Source of the DNA: Kitagawia praeruptora
Taxonomy: Eukaryota > Streptophyta > Magnoliopsida > Apiales > Apiaceae
DNA: 64,000 bases
NCBI GenBank assembly: GCA_037693485.1
Contig: CM075350.1
Location: 117,677,001 to 117,741,000, forward strand
Reading direction: 5' to 3'
Shown: positions 12,753 through 25,889 of the stretch, one piece after another
Layout of the letters: every line of letters starts with the position of its first letter
Position numbering within the stretch: the first letter of the stretch is position 1
Notes under the pieces: generated by a model
The model's input: the letters and a program-made list of their open reading frames with translations, nothing else
What the model was told of the DNA's origin: nothing
Databases searched by the model: none
Program-made: the position numbers and the translations under genes

Positions 12753-15700
12753 TGTAACACCCCCAGATCCAGGGTCAGGGATCTGGTTGTTACGGTCTCA
12801 ATATCCAACCACAAAACCAACATAATTTAAATTACAACCTTGTGACCCAAAACAACAACATAAAACACACCCGTTATAGTCCCAGAGATGAAATCAGAGT
12901 AACCAACAATATTATTAATCCCAAGTGTGAGTTCTTACAACCCAAAGAATTACAATTGTACAATTACATACTCTTTGCCATCCATCAATAGATACCATAA
13001 TATAAATACATTTGAGGCTCAATTGCTAACAACTAGCCTACCAGTAGTTGCATCCTCAACAAAGGTAGCCAAGACCTTAGCGGTAAACCTCTGACGGTTG
13101 ACACCTGCTCACGCTGTGTGCGCCTTGCGCGGCCATCTGATCTAGCTGTTGTTGTGATATAAATAAATAAAGCAAGGGTGAGCAATAGCCCACCAGAAAT
13201 ATAATTGAACAGTGATAATATATGACAGTCCAAAATATCTTTGAAACCATATGCCATGCATTAACGATGTAGTACCAATATAAGGTATGAGATGAAGTTA
13301 CAAGGTAACTCAAAAATATATTTGTTTTGAATAAATATCTGCTATGCAAAAGATAAGCAAGATATTCTCAATTATCATAAAAGAGGAACTTGCAGGAAAA
13401 ATATTGCAATTCCGGTTACAACACTTTTTCACCTTGCCAACACCAACAGTGTTGTAGAAATTTCTCACTTTTAGAAGATGAACTAATACGGGAGCATTGC
13501 CGCGCCAGATGCCCTGACGTTTACGATGATCAGTCGTATGTCATGCATCTCATCAGTCGTTCTCTACATGTAGAAGGTAGCTCCGACGGAATTACTTATC
13601 TACCGCCCTCTGGAACTCCTCAGCCAACGGTGGGGCTATTGCTGGACCGGCGCCACTCGACCACTTACGCGTCTCCTAGTTCGAATATCATCCATGACTC
13701 TGAAACGTAAAGTTCGTTCCCCTTTTTCCCCAAGTGTAACACTTGTTGATAGGACTCCACAAAGTAGTCGTATCTAATTGGAAAGGAAAATTCACCAATA
13801 TTTCCCAAGCTGATGCTTGTTAATGGATATAAACTTGTTACATCAATCATACCCCTCGAGCGTTGAGGAGGTAACCAAAAGACTCATATCAATGCTTGAA
13901 AGAATCAAGATGTGAGTGACAAGATAGTTTTAGCAAGTATAGGACCGGGCAGTCCAATAAATAACATCTCCAAGTGAGGTCCCCTTATATAATTTTTGGA
14001 AGTTGAGCGAGTATTTAAATCTTCTTATAAGATAGATTTAAATGAAAATAAAGTTTTAGGAACCTCCCCTTGATAAAATAGTCATAAAAGACTTCGAAAT
14101 ATTTTACATAATATCTGAAGGTGAAGGATAACCTTTGAATAATATAAATCATTACAAAAAGAATTCAAAAGAATTTTATTAAATATTCTAAGAATATTTA
14201 TTAAGTCAATAATAATTACGGAATATTATTAAATCATAATATTGCTCGTAAGTAATCCTCGAATGAATATATAGAATTATTTATTAAATAAATCTCTTCT
14301 TAAATGAATATTTAAAATAATATTCATTGAATAAATAAACTTAAATAAATATTTAAGATAATATTTACTGAATAAATCAAACCTTAAATGAATATTTGAA
14401 AATAATATTCATTTAACAAATAACTTTCCAAATGAATATCCAAATAATATTCATTAAACAAATAATATTCTAACTGAATATCCCAAAATAATATTCATTT
14501 AACAAATAATATTCTAAATGAATATCCGAATAATATTCATTTAGTAATCAAAACTTTAAAGGAATATTCGAAGTAATATTCCTTGAGTAAATAGAACTTC
14601 CAATGAATATTTTAAAATAATATTCATTAAGTAAATCAAACCTTAAATGAATATTCGAAAGTAATATTCATTAAATAAATAAAGATCAAATGAATATTCC
14701 AAATAATAATAAGTAAGCCAAATGAATATTTGGGAATGATATTCGTTAACCAAATAACTCTAATGAATATTCAAAATAATATTCATTAACTAAATATCTC
14801 CAATGAATGATCAAAATAATATTCATTAAATAAATGACATTCTAAATGAATATTAAAATAATATTCATTAAATATTCCTTCACTGAGGTAATGCTCAAAT
14901 AACGTTCCTTGAAAGATTCGTAATCGAATAAAAATCCTCGAAGTAATAAATTTGTCGCTGGGATCCCTCCGGGTTTCCACGACTATTTATATATTACAAA
15001 ATACCGACTCCCGGTCTATATTTGAAGTGTGAATATCATACGCCCTTCGCTAAGGGTCTTAACCAAACAATCCGGCTTATAACTGATATTTCATATATAG
15101 TCTATAAGCCGATATCAATTCAGGGAACAAGTAATTCAATATTAACTTGAAAGTAGGCATGCATTCTATGGCATATGTATAAAACAATCATCATATATAT
15201 TATCACAACAACAGTTCCAAGTATTGGAAACTTGCCTGAGAATCGAGTGCGGGTAGGGGTAATGTGTCCCGGGTCAGCTCGACGATCTATAAACAATCAG
15301 AATATTTAAGATTAATTACTTAACGCTTCTTAAAAGGCTAAGTATAAACTCCACTTAAATCGAAATGTGCTTTCGAGTTATCTCGTTACGTCTCTTTTAG
15401 TGTAACTCTTTTTATCACCGATACGATCCGACATTCATTCGTTATCAAGACATGTCATCATGCTTATACTTGGTATATACTTAAGTCGTATAAGTTCTAA
15501 GGTCGGTCGTTTACGAATCAAGATTATACCTCGAGTGTTATTGCCCGTTTTCTAAGTTATAACCAAAGTCATACTTTTAAGGGGTTCGTTCGCGTTTAAC
15601 CTCGATTCAAACATTTTTATAAAATCGGAAAACGATCCATTCGACATGTGGTTTTCTCCCACACCTTCCTTTTTACCTCTAATATTTAATTAATAAGATT

Positions 15701-17472
15701 CGCCACTGATTAAACGACATTTAAGGGAATCAATTTCAATTACGAACTTTCGATTACGGTTTCGAACCTCTTTTACGAATTTAATCATAACTCCTCAACC
15801 GTAAGTCCATTTCATACGATCTTTATATCAAAACGAAGCTTATAACATAATCTAGCTTATCATGGCAGATTACCAAGCTAGGCAGTGAGTTTTATCTACT
15901 GTCAAATTCGGATTTCAAGATTAAACGAAAATCGGGCATTACGACGGCTATAAATCGAACGTTCTACTAATCGTAACACTAAAACCAAGCCACACCGAGC
16001 ATACCATACATCTCATAATCATATTATCCATCTTACAAGTCCAACATCCACTGACCTTAACAACATACTCATCAAATTACATAGATCAACTCAAATCACT
16101 AACTAATCATGCTTATAGTCATGCTAACACCCTAACTACACTAAATCATCAAGAACATGCATAGTCTCAAAGTAAGATCTAGGGTTTCAAGATCATTATA
16201 CCTTCTTGAGGGTGTGATATGGCCTTACAAAGCTTTGTGTGGTCCTTGCCTAGCCTTAATGAACCTAAGATCAACCAAAGAAACATGAAAATCAAAGTTA
16301 ATTCTTGAAGAACACTATTCATCCTCCTCTTTAATGATTTTTTTGAAAATGGAAAAAGAAGAGATTGAAGCTAGGATTTTGAGGAGATCATTTATATGAA
16401 ATGTAAGACTCACCATAATTATTACAAGATCAAAAGATGGTTGGAAGTAGGGTTTTGGTTTTTGAATTAATGAAATAGCCGAATGGGGTTGTTCTTGATG
16501 GGGGGAGAGAATTGTTTTGTTTATTTGATTTTCTTTGATTTAATTCTCATCCACTCTCATCCACTTACACATAATATCTTTGTATAAAGCTACTTTAATA
16601 AAGTTGTGAAGTGTTGGATGAGGAAACACCATGACAAGTGTTGATCTTTGGTGGTGTTTAGGCTAACCAAGTGGTTTGATTTGCTAAGTACTAGTTTGAT
16701 CCCTAGATATGTTGGTTACTTATATAACTAATTGGTTTGTAGATATTTTCCTTTGCACATGCATGCATCTTGCTTCCTCTGCTTGATTCTTTGTCCGTTT
16801 GTTGCTCAATTCATTGATCGTTCGAGGGAATAACTCATTCGTTTCTAGTTAGGGTTTTACCGGAAACCTTCTTAATAATTCTATCACCATTTCCATCTTT
16901 CATTATAATCCTCCAATTAATATTCCTCAAATATTAAATATTAAATCCTTAATATATCAGTGTCTAGGGAGAATCTCGGAGAAAATGAAAGTGCTGTTTT
17001 TCAGAATCCGACCGTCTTTACATACACTTATTTTCCCCTCGGATCACTAATACGAATTCAGAAATCCGTTCCGGATACCGGATATAGCATTATTATAATA
17101 ATATTCCAAATTCCACCAAAATCACTATTCATCACTTATTTTTATTTAATTCCTATAATTAGGAAAATGAACCTGGTTCACCCTCGAGTGTTCCTTAACC
17201 TTTTTACGGAACCGCTGGGCTTATAATAGATATTGATTTGGATGACACAAGAATAATCTTACTTGGAGTAATCTTCTCATATTCTTAGGAGATAGATCAT
17301 TCTTATCTATGTTGTCAACCAAAGGTATTCTGCATGACATATAATAATTGAATCCAAATCCATTCCATTCATTAAATAGACAGTCGCTACATCGCAGTCA
17401 TAACCACTATTCATTCCCATATTATTACATAATAAAAAGTTTTAATTCTACCCAAAAATCTGGGTTCTTACA
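12753..17472 (-). repeat. LTR (middle copy), 4720 bp
   Basis: This is the second full copy of the long LTR, with the same TG...CA ends. It is bordered on its left by the PBS and on its right by the PPT of a second, truncated interior. It therefore serves as 5' LTR for the left unit and 3' LTR for the truncated right unit. Confidence 0.92.
14301..14878. repeat. Second copy of the palindromic tandem array in the middle LTR
   Basis: This matches 4219-4796 unit for unit, offset by 10082 bp, with two or three substitutions (for example AACATT versus AATATT arms). The preserved unit order shows the array was copied with the LTR and was not expanded independently. Confidence 0.8.
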
Positions 17473-17485
17473 GTCTCCCCTCCTT
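17473..17485 (-). promoter_or_regulatory. Polypurine tract of the truncated second unit
   Basis: AAGGAGGGGAGAC is repeated here, next to the middle LTR. Its presence shows that the middle LTR was once a 3' LTR as well as a 5' LTR. Confidence 0.82.
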
Positions 17486-18698
17486 AAAAGGATTCCGTCC
17501 CGGAATCAAGTAGAAGACAATTGGGTACTTGTTGGTTATTTCGCTTTCCAATTCTCTGGTCGATCCTTACACATTCCCATCTTTCTAAAGCACATCATAC
17601 TGGTGTTACAACACACCCTTTATCCGTTCTACCAATTCTTTGATACTTTAGCATAACACATCATCCGGTAAACGCTCTTGTCCGTTCTTATACTATTAAC
17701 CTTATTGGTACGTGCAGTGACTTCGGTATCACTAAGGCGCTACGAATTCCGGAGATAACCTCACTCGTAATTTTTGCAATTTCCTGATCGCTTTAATCTT
17801 CGCAATCTCGATGTATATATATTTAGGTGGAAAAATTTATCGAGAGATCACTGTGATCAATGAACATTTGTTACATTGCATAGCTAGTACAGAAGGGGGC
17901 CAGCCTCTAGTACTTGACAAGCAATTAAACAATTAATGGCATTCCACTTAGACTCCTATCACACAGACAGAGAGTCACGTAGTAGTACCTCCCCTCCTTA
18001 AAGGGTTGTTCTTCTCAATTTAGAGGAAAATAAATAAGGGATATTAAAAGGAAAGAATTTCAGAGAATTATATAAGAAGATTTTCATGATTGTCAGAATA
18101 TCATACTCAGAATTTACCTCTGAACTATAGAGGTTTATTAGGGAAGAAAGTAATCGTATTCGTATCAAATACTACTTTATCGTAATCTCACATATCACAT
18201 GTCCTTGTTTCTCTGTCCATCGTTCTATGGACCTATACTCTTGTTTGATATTAGCATTACTTACTTTTGGAAAATCCTTCATCTCAGAGTTGAGGCACTT
18301 GTCACCTTTATTCAATACGTGTTACACGTTTGGGGCCAAATTTTCCTTTGTTCAGTCATCTAGATTTCACTTTTTCATTTCATGAGTCTCTTTATTACTC
18401 AGTCAATCTATTTCATATTTTCTCGAATTTTCCAAACTTATTAAGGAGTCAATTTGTATGTCATTTATGTTTCTAATTCCAACGTTCCGTTTTGGCCAAT
18501 ACTTTGCCCTGTTAATTCCATACTTTTCTCGCTTCATTACTGGAGCTTCTCATGAGTCCGCATATCTAACTTTCTTATTAATCCTCAACTCTTCATTCAT
18601 CTCAATCAGTTGTTTATCTTCATTTCTACTATAATCATTCTATGAACCATCATAGCCTAATCATTTATTTCAAATATCCCGTCGTTCCAGAAATTACA
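17473..18698 (-). pseudogene. Truncated second copy of the decayed interior
   Basis: This 1226-bp segment repeats 7391-8616 almost base for base, including the same disabling changes, and then jumps to LTR sequence at TACA. The shared lesions show the decay came before the duplication. Confidence 0.82.
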
Positions 18699-18779
18699 TC
18701 GCAGTCATAACCACTATTCATTCCCATATTATTACATAATAAAAAGTTTTAATTCTACCCAAAAATCTGGGTTCTTACA
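18695..18779 (-). repeat. LTR remnant, 85 bp, third LTR of the complex
   Basis: This is identical in layout to 7306-7390, the first 85 bp of the LTR on the minus strand. It is joined to interior sequence at the 4-bp microhomology TACA (18695-18698). It carries the outer CA end and is followed by the TATAC duplication, so it is the original element end. Confidence 0.85.
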
Positions 18780-18784
18780 TATAC
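18780..18784. other. Target-site duplication TATAC, right
   Basis: TATAC directly follows the CA end of the truncated third LTR and matches the left duplication. It shows that the three-LTR complex sits in one insertion site. Confidence 0.85.
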
Positions 18785-20022
18785 TAATTTCAAAATATAA
18801 CTTTTTTTACTTGTTGCTAAATAAAGAAAGTAAATTATGATTTTTATAACAAAAAATTTTTAATTTGAAGAAAAAATTTGCGACAAGTCCTGTCATTTTT
18901 TATTGGTCATAAGCCGTAATACATGTTTTTATAAAAAACAATAAACAAGTTATTTAATAATAATATTTAAATAAAAAAATTATCAAATTATTATGTTTAG
19001 TATTTTACATAATTAAGAACTAAAAATTATTGTAAAACGAAAACAAAATTTGAAATTTGAGAAAGCCAACTTTAACTCGAAAAATATAATAAAACGAATA
19101 AAATTTAAAATTATAATTTAAATGGAAAAATATATGAGTATAATATGTAAATTGAAAATAAAATAAAAATAAGAAAATAGAAACTATGAATTATTTGAAA
19201 AAATTGTGAATAACAGAAAAATAGAATTAAAGTAATTAATTAGAAAACTATAAATTAAATGATAAAAAAGAGCGTAAGATATGTAAAATATATGGAACAA
19301 CTGAATAGTTAAATACAAACCCTAGGTATCCAGGCTAGCCCTGTTTATTAAGGAATTTTCCGGTGTTTCAAAAAAAAAAACCCTAGCTACTGTGGAAATT
19401 TTCCATGGTACGTGTAGAGAATTCTTCTGTATCACGGAAAGCTTAGCGGTATGTTCTAATTTTTCTTTAATCTTGGTCGTTCATTTCTCCATCCAACGAT
19501 GTAGAAACCATATGTTGCTTAACTCGTTCCTGGCAAACGATTTCCAGGGACCGGATGCCTTTTTTTTAATATGTTCTAATTTTTTTATTTTTATATAAAC
19601 ATTATTTTCAATAATTTTTTTATTTTAATTTAATATAATTTAATATATTCTTGTTTAAGGATTATACTCATGTTTTCTTATCATAAATAATATGTATATT
19701 GATTTTTAATATATTTTATTAATGATTGAAAGATATGATATCTTTAATAAAGTAATTCAAATATATAATATATCTTATCATTAGATCTAACGATTTTTAT
19801 TTATTTACTAAAATTGTGATGGTCATTATTCGTTGTATGGTTGAACCATTTAACTAATAAACGTATACAAGTTTTTAATATATTTTATTTAATGATTGGA
19901 ATATATGATGATTTTCACCATGTTATTATTAAAAATTTTATTATATTATAAACTACTCCAAGAATTTCAATGTTCAATTCCCGTCATCAACATATTAAGG
20001 CACTGTTTGGCTCCACTTATAA
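18785..20022. other. AT-rich spacer without recognisable genes
   Basis: About 1.2 kb of very AT-rich sequence between two elements. The only less AT-rich patch (19320-19560) has a 68-codon ORF with no family features. I see no terminal repeats or coding signatures here. Confidence 0.6.
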
Positions 20023-20027
20023 GTAAC

Positions 20028-21615
20028 TGTTAACACAAAATCACGCAAGTGCAGGTGGTCACAAGTAATATAAATTAAATTCGTTCCGCAGAGATCTGAT
20101 TAAGTTTCAATTAGTAGATGTACCTATGCAACAATGTATGGTTTTAATTCACTGCTAAGACAAATATCAAATTGGGGTTTTTGATTATCTAAACTATACT
20201 AAGGTGCAAAATATTAAACTAAGAATTAAATTAACTAATGAGAATTGAAATCGAATTACTTATATGAGAATAAACATGGAATCCTAACTTCATTACCTAC
20301 TTCACTTAGAGTCGATGCCTTTAATCAATACATGTGATGGTTTTGATATCTGATCGAATAACATGAAACAAGTAAAAGTTACCTCTCGGTATACTAATAC
20401 CAAACTACGCATACATCCACAAAATAGATAGAAGATGAGTATACACCTATTATGTTTAGACTCTATATCTCTATAGAATTTGAAAACATAAAGGTTTAAG
20501 CACAAGTCATTCACATAGATCACATAGGGCAGCATAATATCTCTATTTAGGTCAAAAATCATGATGTTAGAACATCAACCTATCCTATGCTAGCATGGCA
20601 AGTTCTAAATCTCAAGATCTACTCTCGTTTCACAAGAGATTAACAAATTAGATGTTCGCGACGCATCTAAACACATGAAACACAACCATACAAGGATATC
20701 AAGAATTCACCACACGTAAATCTTTAAAGCAATCAAACTACTAAGTTACATAGATAAATCCGTTAGAATCCCATGACAACGATCAGTTCATAATCGAACC
20801 GTTCGTCATCATGGGATCAAGTGAAACCATGATAAAAACAAAGGTTGAATAATAATGTATCCTAATAGAAGAAAACAAAAGATGAAGTAGATCTAGATCT
20901 CCGTTGCTTGTCACGAGCGTTGGTGAATCCTTCTCCAACTTGTCTCCCTTGCTTCTCTGATGTGTTGTGTTGTGTTGTGAATATGATCTCTAGTGGTTGG
21001 TGATGTTTTTGTTGTCCCAAGACGTGTATTTATAGCCCCAATTTGCCTCTTCTCCAAGCAATTACCATCTTTGAGTTAGAATAGAATTATGACAATTTCC
21101 GTTCTTGAATGAGAATAGAATTGCAAATTCCATGTATAGATCTGATTCTGGAAGGTTCTGACCGCTCCAAGAAATTACTATAATGATTAGGAGTAGCAAA
21201 CATAGCAATTTCCTATTTAAAATTGGTTTCCAGCAGTTTCTGGCGGGGTCAGGCGCGCCCGCGCTCCGTTTACTCAGAATTCCAGAGCACCCGCGCTGTG
21301 CAATTCACTCCTGTTTCTCCAAGCGCGCCCGCGCGCTCCTCCTACATAATCCAGGCGTGGCCACGCTGAGGCTACTGATAATGCAGAACTGCAATTTGCT
21401 TTTGCTGATTTTTCCTCCGTCTTCAAATGCAATTCCCGGCACTTGTTCCCTTGACTTTCAAAACACACTATAATCACTGAAAACTCTATACCTGCATCAG
21501 AGATACATCTTTCACAATTCTCACAAAACACATTAAAACACACCAATACTTAAGATACAAGCGATCAATTTAAGCCAAAATGAAGCGATCCAAGTGGATA
21601 TAAATCCACTTATCA
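20028..21615 (-). repeat. 3' LTR of the Athila-like element, 1588 bp
   Basis: This LTR has TG...CA ends. It differs from the right LTR by scattered substitutions, an extra GTGTT unit near 20960, and an insertion-like segment of about 140 bp (about 21280-21430, GC-rich, with GCGCGCCCGCGCG) absent from the right LTR. The divergence is clearly higher than in the long-LTR elements of this window. Confidence 0.88.
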
Positions 21616-21629
21616 CACCCCTAAACTTA
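21616..21629 (-). promoter_or_regulatory. Polypurine tract with one change
   Basis: The minus strand reads TAAGTTTAGGGGTG directly before the LTR start TGATAAGTGG. The sister element at 34510 has AAGTTTGGGGGTG, so this copy has G-to-A within the run. Confidence 0.78.
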
Positions 21630-23150
21630 AACCGATGTTTGTCCTCAAGCATAAACAAACAAAACTATCTACACTAACTAATACCACTTCCGTAGGTGAT
21701 CACGGTTGCATTTGGCATATGCAACAAGCCCTTTAAACCCCTAGGCAGCCCTAGTGGACGACTAAGGTCTCGTGAGGGCCTATAGTGAATGTACCCACAA
21801 AATCCATCTTACTAAAAAAATGCAATGCATGAAGGAAACTAATATGAGAATGCAAAGATCCCTTTCAAATTAACCAAAACCAACTAGCAAGCAAATATCT
21901 CAAAAAATGCAACTAACTCTAAATAGAGCTCGACTAAGTCCCCGTATACTAACAAGACATGCACAGAAACGTGCGTGTGTGCGATGCTCATCAGAAATAC
22001 TTCCAACACTAGATCAAAATCATACATGTTCTTTGCCAAGACAATCACAAGTTTATAAATAGAATAGACTGTAGACACTTCATAACTTAGAAACACCTCC
22101 ATCCTTATTCAAGTTAGCCAGGAATTCATGCTTTATTACTACACTACGACACATAATACTATATACAATATGCATGCTTATTTAACCGTGCAATGAATGA
22201 GACCTCAAAATGCTTATACAATAATACCCATGTAGCGAGCGTTAGGTTAGTGGATCCCAGACTATAAAAGCCTTAGGTCACTAGGACTAAGTCCCCTCAA
22301 ACTTAATTACTCGAGTATTAAAGAGCTCACTCGTGGCTAATTTTGCATTTAATAATTGAACTTTTGACTCTCTTTTTTTCATCTTTTTTTCTCTTTTTTT
22401 TATGCAATCTGGAATGAGAATTCTCAATTCCAACCCTAGACTACTCATATAAATATGAGCCGGCTACTAGCCATTTGACACCTAGCCATTATTGACAAAT
22501 ATTTACAACTAGCATGAAATCCCTGGTTTCCCCCAAACTTAGACTTTAGTGCTCCTACGCCATCAAGGGAATAACGAAAATTCTAAATATAAACAAGTGA
22601 TTAAATCTCAAAACATCCGAACAAGCATGACGACCCTAACCTAGCCCAAAAGCACCCAATGAGACTGTGTAAAAGCTTTGTTTCTGAAACATGCAAGTCA
22701 ATTTCGTAGGAACTATAAATCAGCCCTCTACTTATCATTACCACACTCAATTAGACATCTACCTACCAATCAGAATCAGCTCGTCCTAAAGGATCATGAA
22801 AAATGCATGCCATGCAAATGCAACTAAATGAACTCATATGATATCAAAAAATAGAAACAGAATTTCCTATATGAAACAAACGTAAATAATACGAACATAC
22901 ATGAATGAACTACCACTAACGTGCAAAACATGATATCTATATGAACACAATGACATACACATAACTACTAACTTATATAAATACTACTTGTCCTTCAAAC
23001 CACCCCCAAACTTGAAAGATTCAATGTCCGCATTGAATGGAAGTAAATACAAGGGATAATAGGAAACATACCTAATCGTCGGAACCACATGGGTTGCCTC
23101 CCATGAAGCGCTGTCGTTAACGTCATTTAGCCAGACAAATATGATTCAAA
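21630..23150 (-). other. 3' untranslated module of the Athila-like element
   Basis: About 1.5 kb without coding potential lie between protease and PPT. Parts are shared with the element at 29149: the block at 22997-23072 (hairpin plus PPT-like tract) and the last 200 bp before the PPT (21630-21830). The sharing suggests a conserved non-coding function or common descent of the 3' end. Confidence 0.65.
23000..23038 (-). promoter_or_regulatory. Internal PPT-like tract with adjacent hairpin
   Basis: On the minus strand the hairpin ATTCAATG-CGGA-CATTGAAT (23038-23019; 8-bp perfect stem, 4-nt loop) is followed 5 bases later by AAGTTTGGGGGTGG (23013-23000). That tract is closer to a canonical Athila PPT than this element's own terminal PPT. 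The same pair occurs at 32728-32766 in the sister element. Another AAGTTTGGGGG tract lies at 22525-22540. Confidence 0.55.
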
Positions 23151-25889
23151 TCATGGTGGCTCGAAGATCGCATTCGACTTGTCCTTAGCAGAAGGACCAT
23201 TCACCCACTGTTTGACAACCTTCTTGCTATCTTCCCACATCTTTTCTAAATCAAACATCACTTTGACTCTTCCTCCAATCAATTTTTTCTTTTTCTTCTT
23301 CACACCTCTAAGGTGTTTATGCTTCACAGTTGATTGATAAGAAGACTCTTCTACCTCATCATCCACGATCCACCTTCTTAACACATTATCTTGACACACT
23401 TTAAAAATCACCAACTCATTATTTAGAAGGACATACTTCAAATGGGATGGAAGTTTTCTGAGCTTGACATTCGAGAGATCTCGAATTAAAGAACTGTCAA
23501 TGGAATCACTGATGTGATGCTTTAGCATGTGTGTGTCCGACTTTTCGCTCAACAACTGATCAAACTTCTTTCTCTGACCCGTATCAACCATTTCCACACT
23601 GAAACACTCTTCATCCTCTGTTGGAAATTTCATGGCCTTGAACACATTAAAGGTGACATTCTGATCTTGCACCCTCATTGTAAGCTCTCCTTTTTGCACA
23701 TCGATCAAAGTACGACCCGTAGCTAGAAAAGGCCTTCCCAAGATTATGAGAATCTTCTTGTCTTCTTCGAAATCTAGAATCACAAAATCGGCAGGAAATA
23801 TGAGCTTATCAACCTTCACCAAGACATTCTCTACTATACCCCTCAGATAAGTGATCGACCTATCAGCCAACTGCAAAGAGATGTTGGTTGGCTTCGGCTC
23901 CGGTAAACCAAGTTGCTTAAAAATAGATAAGGGTATGAGATTAATGCTAGCTCCCAAATCACATAAGCATTTGTCAAAAGACAACTTTCCAATGGTGCAT
24001 GGAATTGTAAAGCTTCCTGGATCCTTAAGTTTAGGAGACAATTTCTGTTGCAACACCGCACTACACTCCTCTGTCAATGCCACTGTTTCAAATTCTTCCA
24101 ACCTTCTCTTTCGTGACAAAATATCATTCATGAACTTTGCATATCTTGGCATCTGCTCCAATGCTTCAACAAAAGGAATGTTAATGGACAGTTTCTTGAA
24201 GACATCCATAAACTTCTGAAACTGTTTTTCTTGATCTTGTTTCTGCAAACGTTGAGGATATGGAGGAGGAGGAGGATAGATTTGGTTCACCCACTTCTTC
24301 GGAGGAGAGTTTTCAGCAGAATTTTGCTTTTGAAGTCTTTTTGGGAATGGAGGGGGTGGATAGATCTGATTACTCTCTGTAGAATGCTTCGGAGTAGATT
24401 TTTCAGCAAAAGTTCTGCCTTTTTTCGCTTCGCCATCCAACTGATCAGCTGCCAATTCAGAATTTGACTTTTCTTTATCTGCCGAAGCCTCCACCTACTG
24501 TTTCTTGATTTCTTCATCTTCCTCAGCTGCTGATTTTTGCTTGGTTGTAACCTTTTCGGATCTCAAAGTCACTGCCTTCACCTGCTCATGGACTTCCCTC
24601 TTGCCTGGATTAGCCTCCGTATCACTCGGAATAGTTCCTTGAGGCCTATACAGCAATGCACTTGCAAGCTGTCCCATCTGGTTCTCCAAGGTCTTGAGAG
24701 AAACTGCCTGGCTTTTAACCATCATCCTTAATTCATCCAATTCTGCTTTTTCATTAGAAGATTGCCCCGCATTAGCCTGAGGCTGTTGTTGAAATCCTGA
24801 AGGTTGATATGGTTGCCTTGAAGCATACTGCTGTTGATAACCCTGATTGTTGCCCCAACTGAAATTAGGATGATTTCTGTTGCTCGGATGATAAGTATTC
24901 GGGGCTGGCTGTTGCTGATTCTGAAAGTTGCTCACAAACTGCACTGATTCCGTAGAGATGGCACATTGATTCGTCTAATGTGCGCCTGCACATAGCTCAC
25001 AAACACTAGTTACCTGTCGAATCCCATGATTTGCCAAAGAATCTATTTTCCTATTCATTGCCTCTCGCTGAGCTGCTAGAGCTGTGACTGCATTAACATC
25101 AAGAAGTCTTGCCACCTTCTGCTGTGGCATTCTCTGAGTTAAATTCTGATATTCATTTGCTGCCATCATCTCGATAATATCATATGCTTCCTCGTAGCTT
25201 TTTACCCATAAAGCTCCACCTGATGCTGCATCTAGCAAAGGTCTAGATTGTGCTCCCAGCCCATTATAGAAACCATTAATAACCATCCAATCAGGCATTC
25301 CATGATGAGGACACTTTCGAAGCATCTCCTTGTAACGTTCCCAAGCTTCGCACAAAGATTCTCCAGACTGTTGTGCAAATTGAGTTAGCACATTCCTGAG
25401 CGTTGCTGTTTTAGCCATGGGGAAGAACTTAGTAAGAAACTTTTGAGCAAGATCCTCCCAAGTAGTAATGGAACCGGCTGGTATAGAGTGTAACCAGCCC
25501 TTAGCCTTATCCCTCAAAGAGAATGGGAAAAGTCTCAATTTGATAGCATCATCCGATACACCATTAAACTTGAAGGTGTCACAGATCTCGATAAAATCCC
25601 GAATATGCATGTTTGGATCCTCCGTAGGAGAACCCCCAAACTGAACTGAGTTCTGCACCATCTGAATAGTGCTCGGCTTAATTTCAAAGTTGTTAGCTGT
25701 AATGGCCGACCTGATAATACTAGATTGAATGTCATTGATCTTTGGCTGAGATTAGTCCTTCAAAGCCTTAACTGCTGCTGCATCACCCATATCTGCTGTA
25801 GTTTCAAATTCCTCTTCCTTATTCTCCTTATTCTCTACAATATCGTCTTCCGTCAGTTCTTCTATACGAGCTTGCAAACGTGTTCGCAT
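23151..25889 (-). pseudogene. Gag-protease of the Athila-like element, three in-frame stops
   Basis: One frame runs for 913 codons from an ATG at 25889 (MRTRLQARIEE) to 23151. It is interrupted by TAA near 25752 and by TAG at 24975-24977 and 24495-24497. The segment 25661-24975 holds the retrotransposon gag domain (a GWLHSIPAGSITTWEDL core). A zinc-knuckle-like CELCAGAH-x4-C follows and is cut by the first TAG directly after its His. The 24944-24495 stretch is Q/N-rich. The 24494-23151 stretch holds the aspartic protease, with CDLGASINLIP as the active-site segment (D-L-G in place of D-T/S-G), LADRS, and ILGRPFLATG as the C-terminal flap region. The change to TAG from a probable CAG at 24495 fits cytosine deamination. 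No pol follows. Confidence 0.85.

Larger units (their letters stand above)
2680..18779 (-). mobile_element. Long-LTR Ty3/gypsy complex with three LTRs (Tekay-like, non-autonomous)
   Basis: Outer ends are TG at 2680 and CA at 18779, flanked by identical 5-bp duplications TATAC at 2675-2679 and 18780-18784. Read on the minus strand, the order is: 85-bp LTR start, 1.2 kb of 3' interior with PPT, full LTR (17472-12753), PBS, full interior, PPT, full LTR (7390-2680). The PBS on the minus strand fixes orientation. The interior has no long ORF. Lineage is inferred from LTR length, the initiator-Met PBS and homology of the interior to the element at 53571, which keeps an integrase C-terminus of chromovirus type. 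Confidence 0.88.

Noticed and set aside
20001..20022. MITE end (CACTGTTTGGC) at the Athila insertion site
   Set aside because: No matching inverted end was found right of 27473.
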